Source: Candidatus Roizmanbacteria bacterium (GTDB lineage: Bacteria; Patescibacteriota; Microgenomatia; UBA1406). Taken from it: a stretch of DNA of 13,318 nt. The position numbers and the translations under genes were made by a program. Positions 7,380-13,318 of the stretch are shown here, piece by piece; the first letter of the stretch is position 1; each line of letters starts with the position of its first letter. The notes beneath the pieces were generated by a model that was not told the origin of the DNA, made no database searches, and worked only from the letters and a program-made list of their open reading frames with translations. The stretch spans positions 1 to 13,318 of the forward strand of contig JANLHK010000031.1 of the NCBI GenBank assembly GCA_024653645.1, in the 5' to 3' direction.

Positions 7380-8048
7380 TTAGACGGCTCCTTTACCCGT
7401 AATCATCGCTTTCGGGGTAAGAAGCATAATACGAATATCATACCATAACGACACGTTTTGTACATACAGGGCGTCCATTTTTATGCGCTGTCCAAAGTGC
7501 ACTTCGCTTCTGCCATACACCTGCCAGTAGCCAGTAATACCTGGACGCACCATAAGCGCCTCGCGAACAAACTGCTTTGCTTGGGGATATTTGCGCAGCT
7601 GTTCCTGTATTTCATCAGGATAATACGCACGAGGCCCCACAATACTCATTTCCCCTTTCAGGACATTCATAAGTTGCGGAATTTCATCGAGCGAATGTTT
7701 ACGGATAAACTTACCAACACGGGTAATACGTGGATCATGCTGCAGCTTATAGCTACTGCGCTTGTACTCTTCATACAGCTGCTTAAACTGGGGATCTTCG
7801 CGTAGCATACGATGGGCGTTTTCTACCATGGATCGAAATTTAAACATTTTAAATCGCTGGCCGCCATTTCCTACCCGTGAGGGGGTATCGGCAAATATCG
7901 GACCTTTGCTATCCAGTTTTATCGCTAGAGCAACGGTAATCATAATAGGGGCAAAAAAAACAAGCAAAATTGAGGCGCACAGGATATCAACGATACGCTT
8001 AGTGTAGGTATTGTATATGGCGCCCGTTAGTAGGTTTCCCTGCTTCAT
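7380..8048 (-). CDS. Monotopic phosphoglycosyl transferase (bacterial sugar transferase)
   Basis: This enzyme class moves a sugar phosphate from a nucleotide sugar to undecaprenyl phosphate, the first step of surface glycan assembly. The 222 residues comprise a basic segment and one re-entrant hydrophobic helix ([15 protein letters not shown] onward, about 16-44), then the catalytic part: FKMFKFRSM (66-74), [18 protein letters not shown] (105-122) with the Asp-Glu dyad at 121-122, [11 protein letters not shown] (130-140) and [13 protein letters not shown] (168-180). An extra helix at about 75-104 resembles ExoY/WbaP-type enzymes, but their N-terminal four-helix membrane region is absent, so it is a minimal form. 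The frame stays open upstream to 8261, but that part overlaps hisS and lacks family features; ATG 8048, 7 bases after the hisS stop, is the sensible start. The sugar substrate cannot be predicted. The DUF4012 gene follows directly. Confidence 0.93.
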   Translation of the reverse strand: MKQGNLLTGAIYNTYTKRIVDILCASILLVFFAPIMITVALAIKLDSKGPIFADTPSRVGNGGQRFKMFKFRSMVENAHRMLREDPQFKQLYEEYKRSSYKLQHDPRITRVGKFIRKHSLDEIPQLMNVLKGEMSIVGPRAYYPDEIQEQLRKYPQAKQFVREALMVRPGITGYWQVYGRSEVHFGQRIKMDALYVQNVSLWYDIRIMLLTPKAMITGKGAV

Positions 8049-8055
8049 ATACGGC

Positions 8056-9306
8056 TTAGCTCTGGCTGGTAATGTTGGTAATAAGCTCGCTGCGGGGTAT
8101 GGTTTGTTGCATACCGCTGCGCATATTTTTAACCGTAACGCTGTTTGCCGCCCGCTCATCAGGACCGCACACCACCACATACTGCACATGACCGATGTTG
8201 GCGTATTTAAACTGCTTACTGAGTGGCGCAACCTCTGGATATACCAGCGCTGCCACACCACTCTTCCGGATCATATGGGCCAACGAAAGCGCATCACCGA
8301 TTGATTCATCATCAAACAGAGTGACAAGCACTGAAGAGCCGGTATGTGAGGGTATGAGGTTGAGCTCGCACGCTGCCTCAACAATCCGATCAAATCCCAA
8401 TCCTACGCCGACGGCCGGCATATCTATTTGGGCGAGGCTTGCTAGCAGCTTGTCGTATCGACCTCCTCCTCCCAGTGAACCCACCGCATACTCAGGTACC
8501 GACACTTCGAAAATCATACCGGTATAGTAGTCAAGTCCCCGCGCCAACGATGGGTCAAATACCAGTGCCTCTGTGTCTACCCCTAGTGCAATAGCCCGAT
8601 CCATAATCTGTTTAAGGGCACTTGATGGTTTGCTTGCGATAACGGCATGCAATGCTTCAGTCGCCCGCTCACGAACCATGCCTTTTTTCTCCAGCTCGTC
8701 AACAACACCCTCTTCGTGTATTTTATCCAGCTTATCGATTGATTGAATAATCGAGTGAATGGAAACTGAATCTAACGCAAAGGGTGACAGGGTAGTTATA
8801 AGCGTCTCACGATCGTTACAGCGCAATACAACCGTGGCAAAACCCACCGCTTTATACGCGTCATACGTGCAGCTGAGAATCTCAGCGTCCGCAATGGGAG
8901 AGGTGGTACCATAGATATCGAGATCACATTGAGTAAATTCTCGAAAACGACCCTTCTGTGGCTTTTCTGCCCGAAATACATTCTGCAGCTGGTATCGACG
9001 AAAAAAACCCGGCAACTGTTCCCGATGTTCTGCTATGAATCGTGCAGTAGGAACGGTCTGATCGTAGCGCAAGCCCACCTCACGGCCTCCGGCATCGGTA
9101 AACCGATAGATCAATTTATCTGCTTCAGCACCGTATTTACCTAACAAGAGCGACGCATACTCAAGGGTTGGTGTTTCAATAGGGGAAAAACCGTATTGTT
9201 CAAAGACAGCCATCAGTTTTTCTTTCACATAAGCGCGGGCATAAAATTCTTCAGGAAGTATGTCGCGGAATCCTTTTAATGTTTGCGCGGGCGCCATAGT
9301 GCTCAT
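8056..9306 (-). CDS. hisS: Histidyl-tRNA synthetase
   Basis: A class II synthetase that charges tRNA-His. The 416 residues have normal length and all landmarks: KGFRDILPEE (11-20), motif 2 with NVFRAEKPQKGRFREFTQCD (109-128), the histidine-binding RGLDYYTG (256-263), GSLGGGGRYD (276-285), motif 3 (AVGVGLGFDRIVEA, 298-311) and a C-terminal anticodon-binding domain from about 322. It starts 11 bases after the ABC ATPase gene and ends 7 bases before the sugar transferase, so it lies inside a run of envelope genes and is probably cotranscribed with them. No strong ribosome-binding site is seen; a second ATG three codons in (9297) could also be used. Confidence 0.97.
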   Translation of the reverse strand: MSTMAPAQTLKGFRDILPEEFYARAYVKEKLMAVFEQYGFSPIETPTLEYASLLLGKYGAEADKLIYRFTDAGGREVGLRYDQTVPTARFIAEHREQLPGFFRRYQLQNVFRAEKPQKGRFREFTQCDLDIYGTTSPIADAEILSCTYDAYKAVGFATVVLRCNDRETLITTLSPFALDSVSIHSIIQSIDKLDKIHEEGVVDELEKKGMVRERATEALHAVIASKPSSALKQIMDRAIALGVDTEALVFDPSLARGLDYYTGMIFEVSVPEYAVGSLGGGGRYDKLLASLAQIDMPAVGVGLGFDRIVEAACELNLIPSHTGSSVLVTLFDDESIGDALSLAHMIRKSGVAALVYPEVAPLSKQFKYANIGHVQYVVVCGPDERAANSVTVKNMRSGMQQTIPRSELITNITSQS

Positions 9307-9317
9307 TGTATCACAGC

Positions 9318-10292
9318 TTATATCTCTTGAAAGGCACTCCTCATAATATCCTCAATGCTGGGGTCGGTTACGGTGATATCCCGATAGTCCACCTTCTGTG
9401 TAATACGAGTGAGCAGTGCTGGAATATCTTGTGCTTTAACCCGTATGATTATAAGCGGATGGGTATAGTGATACTGGTATTCGTGTAATGATACCTTATC
9501 TTTTTCGGTTAACTTCCTACCCAGTTCCAGTCGAACTTCTTTCATGTCATGCGAAAAATGTTTGCGTAACTTTCCTACCGTTCCATCATAGCGAACCGTG
9601 CCTTTATCAATGAGTAACAATCGATCAGCCAATTCAGCCACATCACGCATATAGTGTGAGGTAAAAATAATGGTGGGCTGCTGACGGCGCTGATACATTC
9701 GCAAAAACTCCCGTATCGTTCCCTGAGCTACCACATCAAGGCCTAGTGTGGGCTCATCGAGAAAGAGCATACGGGGGGCGTGCAGCAATGAACCCACCAA
9801 TTCAAGCCGCATTCGCTGTCCCAGTGATACCGTTTTTAACGGTTGGTCAATAATATCGCCACAGTCCAACAACTGGGTCAACTCCACAAGCCGCGTTTGA
9901 TAATCGGATCGGGGAATATCGTACATCACCCGATTTAACTCAAACGAGTCACGTGCCGGAAGGTCCCAGATCAGTTGGTTACGCTGTCCCATAACAAAGG
10001 CAATCTGTTTTAAGAAAGAAATATTTTTTTCAAAGGGAGTATAGCCTAGTGCAGTAATGGTACCACTGGTTGGGAGTAAAATACCTGAAAGCATTTTCAT
10101 GAGAGTTGTTTTTCCAGCTCCATTAGGGCCTACTAATCCTATAAGCTCCCCCTCTTGTATCGTCACCGACAGGTCATTCACTGCGGTGTGATACTCATAG
10201 GTACGCGCCAGCAGATCACGCCAAGCATTGCCGGTCTTACGCAGCGTACGGTAGGTTTTGGTTAAGTGTTGTATGGTAATTGATACCGCCAT
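9318..10292 (-). CDS. ABC-2 type exporter, ATP-binding subunit (COG4586-like)
   Basis: This cytoplasmic ATPase powers the exporter formed with the two permeases transcribed just before it. Visible elements are Walker A GPNGAGKTT (55-63), the Q-loop in VMGQRNQLIWDLP (100-112), a signature read as SLGQR (156-160), Walker B MLFLDEP (175-181), the D-loop GLD (184-186) and the switch His213 in FTSHYM. About 80 residues after the nucleotide-binding domain form a C-terminal extension (245-324), as in this subfamily. The MGQRNQLIWDLP segment and the pairing with two dissimilar short permeases point to the uncharacterised COG4586/COG4587/COG3694 transporter group rather than a drug exporter of known substrate. 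It starts 9 bases after the permease stop, with a GAGAG about 6 bases before the ATG. Cargo unknown. Confidence 0.94.
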   Translation of the reverse strand: MAVSITIQHLTKTYRTLRKTGNAWRDLLARTYEYHTAVNDLSVTIQEGELIGLVGPNGAGKTTLMKMLSGILLPTSGTITALGYTPFEKNISFLKQIAFVMGQRNQLIWDLPARDSFELNRVMYDIPRSDYQTRLVELTQLLDCGDIIDQPLKTVSLGQRMRLELVGSLLHAPRMLFLDEPTLGLDVVAQGTIREFLRMYQRRQQPTIIFTSHYMRDVAELADRLLLIDKGTVRYDGTVGKLRKHFSHDMKEVRLELGRKLTEKDKVSLHEYQYHYTHPLIIIRVKAQDIPALLTRITQKVDYRDITVTDPSIEDIMRSAFQEI

Positions 10293-10301
10293 GTTTGCTC
10301 T

Positions 10302-11081
10302 CTAGCTTCCCCAACTCTGATAATACTGTAACGCATAGCGCCAAAAACCTAAACTCAGACCAACAAAGAAAACTGAAATAGCCCCGTATACGATTAATGC
10401 CTGCGCGGGCACCATACCCAATAATGCTTGCGCCGGAACACTCATCATAATACCAATGGGAATGATAAAGGTCACGATTGATCGAAGCGGCTCCTTATAG
10501 ATTTCAATGGGAAAGCTGCCGAGCCGGCTCATATCGCGATATATCATCGCCGTATGATCCACTTCAATCGTTATAATACCCATGGCAAGTATAGCAATAT
10601 GAAAGGCCATAGCAATCAGTAACGAATTAACAATAAACGCCGCATATAATCCCAGGTGCAATGCCGCTATCCCCGTAGTCTGAGTCATAATGAATCCCGT
10701 AATGCCCATATAGAGCACCAATACTATCGCATCCAATATATCGATGGCGCCAAACAGCACGACGACAAAGGGATGAAACGGTTTGGTTAGAATATGATCA
10801 AACTCCCCACTGACCAACAACGGGCGGAATGAATACACCGCCCGAAATAGTAATTGCGACAGGGTATCGACAATGGTGAACGTAAGAAAAAACAAAACGG
10901 TTTGGTCAACGGTATATCCTGCCAGCAACTTAGTGTGAGTCACCAGCGTAGAAACAAAGTAAAAAAACAATCCAAAGCGCAGTAATTTACCCATGATAAA
11001 GAACGATGCAGCCAGAGGGTTTTGAAAACTGCGCTCTATACTTAACTGACTGAGCTTCAATAAAATTCGTGCTATTCTCAT
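10302..11081 (-). CDS. ABC-2 family permease subunit (DUF990/COG3694-like)
   Basis: A membrane subunit of 259 residues with about six hydrophobic segments (roughly 28-48, 62-80, 106-130, 140-166, 197-222, 226-246). The cytoplasmic loop at about 88-104, containing SGEFDHILTKPFHPF, matches the conserved loop typical of PF06182 permeases (SGxxDxxLxxP). Its ATG overlaps the stop of the preceding permease as ATGA, showing translational coupling and supporting a heterodimeric membrane part. With the ATPase gene 9 bases downstream it completes a three-gene exporter. The exact membrane topology is estimated by eye. Confidence 0.88.
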   Translation of the reverse strand: MRIARILLKLSQLSIERSFQNPLAASFFIMGKLLRFGLFFYFVSTLVTHTKLLAGYTVDQTVLFFLTFTIVDTLSQLLFRAVYSFRPLLVSGEFDHILTKPFHPFVVVLFGAIDILDAIVLVLYMGITGFIMTQTTGIAALHLGLYAAFIVNSLLIAMAFHIAILAMGIITIEVDHTAMIYRDMSRLGSFPIEIYKEPLRSIVTFIIPIGIMMSVPAQALLGMVPAQALIVYGAISVFFVGLSLGFWRYALQYYQSWGS

Positions 11082-11869
11082 GATCCGTAAAAACTAAACT
11101 CACGCATTCCTTTTCGCCAGATGCTGCGTGCCATATAGTACAGTACCGCATTCCATAGTACCGACATACCCAAAAACCCCAAAGTTTGTGCGTTCACGCC
11201 CAATAGGTAGGTTTTAGTAGGGGCATAAAACAAATATGGAAATGGAGTTGCAAGCAGTCCCCGATAGGCCCAGTTGGGTAAAATATCGAGGGGAAAATAA
11301 CTGCCGGCCAAAAACATAATCAGTACAAAAAATACAAATCGTGGGGCCCATACTTCGCTACTCCAAAAGGCGATAAATGAAATGGAAAGCGATAAAAAAA
11401 ATGAAATACCCACGCCGGACAGCACCAGTGCAGTAAATAATACATATACCCCAGGCGCTGTTTGAATTTCCACCGGTGGCCTGAACCAATAAGCTAGAAG
11501 GAGGAGTTCAACCACAACCGCACTGACGTTAAGCAGCTTGTCAGCGGTTTCACGTGCAGCAAGGAACTTAAAATACCCAATCGGACGGACTAAAAATTGC
11601 GCTACCGTTCCGCGCACAATATCACCTGCCACATTCGAGGTATAACTTGATAGGGCAAGGGTTGCCAGAATATTAGAAAGCAGCACGTAGGTCATCATTT
11701 GCGCATGCGTATACCCCAATACCAAATTAGTTTCCTGATATACGGCATTCCATACGAAATAGATCACGAATAAGTTCAGCACTGATCGCAGACGCCATAA
11801 AAAAAAACTGAGTCGATACACCAGCATTTCAGCAATGGTTGTTCGGACTGTTTGAAGGTATATATTCAC
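11078..11869 (-). CDS. ABC-2 family permease subunit (COG4587-like)
   Basis: First gene of the exporter, 263 residues from a GTG at 11869. The N-terminus (VNIYLQTVRTTIAEMLVYRL) followed by SFFLWRLRSVLNLF fits this permease family, which opens with a short amphipathic stretch and then a helix. Six hydrophobic segments are visible, and a cytoplasmic loop reading GDIVRGTVAQFLVRPIGYF resembles the (S/G)xVxxxLxxP loop of its partner. The frame continues upstream to a GTG at 11959, but that part is the tRNA-Ser gene read as protein and is rejected. The chosen GTG is 16 bases after the tRNA. No ribosome-binding site precedes it; instead an extended -10 element does, so the message may be leaderless. 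A later ATG (MLVYRL) is possible but would lose family-like residues. Confidence 0.87.
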   Translation of the reverse strand: MNIYLQTVRTTIAEMLVYRLSFFLWRLRSVLNLFVIYFVWNAVYQETNLVLGYTHAQMMTYVLLSNILATLALSSYTSNVAGDIVRGTVAQFLVRPIGYFKFLAARETADKLLNVSAVVVELLLLAYWFRPPVEIQTAPGVYVLFTALVLSGVGISFFLSLSISFIAFWSSEVWAPRFVFFVLIMFLAGSYFPLDILPNWAYRGLLATPFPYLFYAPTKTYLLGVNAQTLGFLGMSVLWNAVLYYMARSIWRKGMREFSFYGS

Positions 11870-11875
11870 AGATAT

Positions 11876-11884
11876 AGTATACCA
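11876..11884 (-). promoter_or_regulatory. Extended -10 promoter of the ABC exporter, possibly leaderless
   Basis: On the minus strand TGGTATACT fits the extended -10 pattern TGnTATAAT with one mismatch. The seventh base after it, the expected +1, is the G of the GTG start at 11869. No good -35 box exists: the bases 17-18 upstream fall in the T-loop of the tRNA gene (TTCGAA). This is a prediction by eye. Confidence 0.45.
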
Positions 11885-11885
11885 G

Positions 11886-11973
11886 CGGAGGAGGCGGGAT
11901 TCGAACCCGCGTGAGCCAAAAAAGGCTCTCAGGTTTAGCAAACCTGCGCAATGGGCCACTATGCGACTCCTCC
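11886..11973 (-). tRNA. tRNA-Ser (anticodon GCT)
   Basis: An 88-base tRNA folds cleanly. The acceptor stem GGAGGAG pairs with CTCCTCC, the D-stem is GCA/TGC, the anticodon stem CAGGT/ACCTG encloses loop TTGCTAA with anticodon GCT (reads AGC and AGT), a long variable arm GAGCC-TTTTTT-GGCTC marks it as class II, and the T-arm is GCGGG-TTCGAAT-CCCGC. The discriminator base is G, as usual for serine tRNAs. The 3' CCA is not encoded (CTG follows), so CCA must be added by a nucleotidyltransferase. It lies between the surface-protein gene and the ABC exporter, in the same direction. Confidence 0.97.
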
Positions 11974-11992
11974 ACTTTTATCTACTGGGGGC

Positions 11993-11998
11993 ATTATA
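11993..11998 (-). promoter_or_regulatory. -10 box of the tRNA-Ser promoter
   Basis: A perfect TATAAT on the minus strand lies 19 bases before the first tRNA base, giving a predicted 5' leader of about 12-13 bases. The C/G-rich bases just after it (GCCCCC) could act as a discriminator, as in stable-RNA promoters. No clear -35 hexamer is seen 16-18 bases upstream. Confidence 0.55.
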
Positions 11999-12022
11999 CA
12001 ATGAAGCGGTAGCGAAAGTGTA

Positions 12023-13030
12023 TTACTCCTCTTTTCTCGACAGCTTTTTCTTAAGCTCGTCGATTTCTTTTCGCTCTTCCGAAAGCTCTTCCTGCAGTTC
12101 CTCTTCACGCTCTTGAATAGTGCCGGTATAGCGCTTAAGAAGGAGCATGAGAATGAGCACGAGCAGTAGTGCTCCTAATAGGAGCCTCCATGGCAATACC
12201 CATACCGTAGTAGTGTAAGCAATGGGGAGCTTGGCGATGCCATAGCTTCCGGTCAAAGATAAAGTTTGTGGTCCAAACAGCCACTTTTTCCCAATCGTTT
12301 CGGAATAGCTTTTGGCACTCTCAGGAAATATGCGACGGGTTGCTAGTTTCTTTTCGCTGCGTGCCCCCAACCAACCGGTACTTGTCAGTGTTAACTCCGG
12401 TAACACGTGTACTTCACCAGCGTTGAGAATGTCAAATGATAACGGGATAGGACCATATTCGAGGAATGAGGGAGTTACCATGTTGACGATACGCAACTCC
12501 TCAACACATCCCTCTTGTTTTGTCCTAAAGATAAGGAGCGAACCTACCCGAGCTGAAATTGCTGACGCTCCTGCTCGACCCGTTGCCGTTGCAGGCGCGG
12601 CACTTTCATCCTCAAATACCACTGCAGCATAGGCACCACAACTGGTCAGCTCTGCCGGAGGACTCACCGTAAGATTAACTGCAATATAATCCTGGGGTGC
12701 AAGTGTGACGCGCTCAACTTCAGGTTTTACCCACGAGGCAGCCGCATATTTAGGTTTAGCCTGTCCGGGCTCATACAATTGAGCGGTACCATCTTTATCA
12801 ATGACCAAATAGTCAAAAATCCGAATTCTTCCTGAAATAAACGTGTCGGTTCTGTTCTTAAATTGAATAAGAATGCGAGTTGGTGTACCCGGCTTAAGGT
12901 TCATAGATACCGTTGCTGGGAATGCGGTAATACCAAATTCCTGCGCATAAGCTTTGGGAACCAATACCAGAACCATAGCAATTAATAGTACTAGGGCGAA
13001 GATGCTCTTAGAAACGCGGTGTTGCCACAT
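12023..13030 (-). CDS. Secreted DUF916-like (WxL-interacting type) protein with membrane anchor and coiled-coil tail
   Basis: A signal peptide (1-29; basic start, hydrophobic core, AYA before Gln30) leads into two beta-rich extracellular domains (about 31-140 and 160-275), a membrane helix at about 280-298, then a basic stop (KR) and a charged tail (303-335, rich in E and K, reading EEELQEELSEERKEIDELKK) that should form a cytoplasmic coiled coil. The first domain (GITAFPATVSMNLKPGTPTR, then IQFKNRTDTF) is built like the DUF916 peptidoglycan-binding domain. Domain order, single C-terminal helix and basic tail match the WxL-interacting proteins of Firmicutes, which pair with surface proteins; here the upstream gene is a surface protein too. 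Two cysteines (131, 175) may form a disulfide. The ATG overlaps the upstream gene by 23 bases. The family assignment is by pattern, not search. Confidence 0.72.
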   Translation of the reverse strand: MWQHRVSKSIFALVLLIAMVLVLVPKAYAQEFGITAFPATVSMNLKPGTPTRILIQFKNRTDTFISGRIRIFDYLVIDKDGTAQLYEPGQAKPKYAAASWVKPEVERVTLAPQDYIAVNLTVSPPAELTSCGAYAAVVFEDESAAPATATGRAGASAISARVGSLLIFRTKQEGCVEELRIVNMVTPSFLEYGPIPLSFDILNAGEVHVLPELTLTSTGWLGARSEKKLATRRIFPESAKSYSETIGKKWLFGPQTLSLTGSYGIAKLPIAYTTTVWVLPWRLLLGALLLVLILMLLLKRYTGTIQEREEELQEELSEERKEIDELKKKLSRKEE

Positions 13031-13318
13031 AGGTTAATTGATTGAAGTAATATCCAGTTGCTTGAGACACGTCTACCGATAGCATGTAGCAGGTGGCGAT
13101 ACGGCTGCCGCTGGTGCCGGTTACTTTAGTGGCAATAGTTTGAGCATTAACAGCATCAAATATCTTAAAATTGCTGGTAAATGAAGCGTCGGTTCCGGTA
13201 ATATTGCCAAGCGTATAACCAAATCCATTACTGCTCGCTGTAGTCCAAATAGCGGCAGTGCTTGAGGTACAAGTACCATTACACGCGCCATTGGGAATAG
13301 TTGAGCCTCCGCCCAAGG
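13008..13318 (-). CDS. Surface protein, C-terminal part only
   Basis: The frame is open from the window edge to a TAA at 13010-13008, so only about 102 C-terminal residues are seen. They are rich in Ser, Thr, Gly and Asn, with NGFGYTLGNITG and, at the end, YYFNQLTYVATPRF. This looks like an exported beta-sandwich whose last strand carries the aromatic and Thr pattern and ends in Phe. It resembles the end of a WxL-type domain (GW-x-L, then a final strand usually ending near TWTL), but with FGYTL and TYVATPRF instead. Four cysteines are present, two of them in NGACNGTC. It overlaps the next gene by 23 bases, so the two are cotranscribed and probably act together at the cell surface. The true start and total size lie outside the window. 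Confidence 0.7.
   Translation of the reverse strand, partial: LGGGSTIPNGACNGTCTSSTAAIWTTASSNGFGYTLGNITGTDASFTSNFKIFDAVNAQTIATKVTGTSGSRIATCYMLSVDVSQATGYYFNQLTYVATPRF

Noticed and set aside
8049..8261. Long N-terminal extension of the sugar transferase overlapping hisS
   Set aside because: It is an out-of-frame reading of the hisS 3' end, rich in Cys and Trp, without membrane helices or family features; ATG 8048 lies just after the hisS stop.
9317..9322. TATAAG in front of hisS as a promoter
   Set aside because: It overlaps the end of the ATPase gene, has no -35 partner at 16-18 bases, and lies 10 bases before the ATG; it is too weak to call.
11870..11959. Upstream extension of the first permease gene through the tRNA, starting at a GTG at 11959
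   Set aside because: These residues are the tRNA-Ser sequence read as codons; the tRNA folds perfectly and the extension has no permease-like character.
11974..12022. Possible terminator between the surface-protein gene and tRNA-Ser
   Set aside because: No stem-loop followed by a T-run was found on the minus strand; only the tRNA -10 box stands out.
12023..13318. The 23-base overlap as a frameshift splitting a single gene
   Set aside because: The downstream gene starts with its own ATG and a convincing signal peptide, and the upstream product ends in a complete terminal strand, so two genes are more likely.

Overview
This window looks like a piece of a Patescibacteria (CPR) chromosome. The evidence is the kind of genes present: an initiation factor IF-2 that starts almost directly at its G domain, a RecO with no zinc-finger part, a compact NusA, a DUF4012 membrane protein beside a short sugar transferase, and an unusual surface-protein pair. 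The exact class cannot be told from the sequence. TGA acts as a stop (end of infB, recO and one permease gene), so this is not a code-25 lineage such as Gracilibacteria or Absconditabacteria.

Every supported gene lies on the minus strand, so the window reads right to left. In transcription order it holds: the 3' end of a surface protein (13318-13008); a secreted, membrane-anchored DUF916-like protein (13030-12023); tRNA-Ser(GCT) (11973-11886); a three-gene ABC-2 exporter of two permeases and an ATPase (11869-9318); hisS (9306-8056); a monotopic sugar-phosphate transferase (8048-7380); a DUF4012 protein (7359-5503); recO (5487-4942); glycyl-tRNA synthetase (4958-3570); a small membrane-anchored protein of unknown function (3567-3106); nusA (3044-2049); infB (2040-607); and a DHH-family-like protein cut off by the window edge (610-1). 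Spacing is very tight: gaps are 2 to about 60 bases and several genes overlap, twice as ATGA. No stretch of 300 bases lacks a gene, and I see no clear rho-independent terminator, insertion sequence, CRISPR array or long repeat.

The genes fall into three groups. Core information processing comprises hisS, glyS, recO, nusA, infB and the tRNA. A cell-envelope group comprises the surface-protein pair, the ABC exporter, and the sugar transferase with DUF4012. The third is a pair of poorly understood genes, the 153-residue anchored protein and the DHH-like protein.

Most of this is ordinary housekeeping. The points worth a second look are: the DHH-like protein has lost key metal-binding residues (its DHH motif reads DRR); GlyRS carries changes at normally invariant active-site positions; the surface pair resembles the Firmicutes WxL layout; and two promoter-like sites would place +1 on or next to the start codon of a permease gene and of nusA, suggesting leaderless mRNAs. 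I did not find a clearly new multi-gene system.
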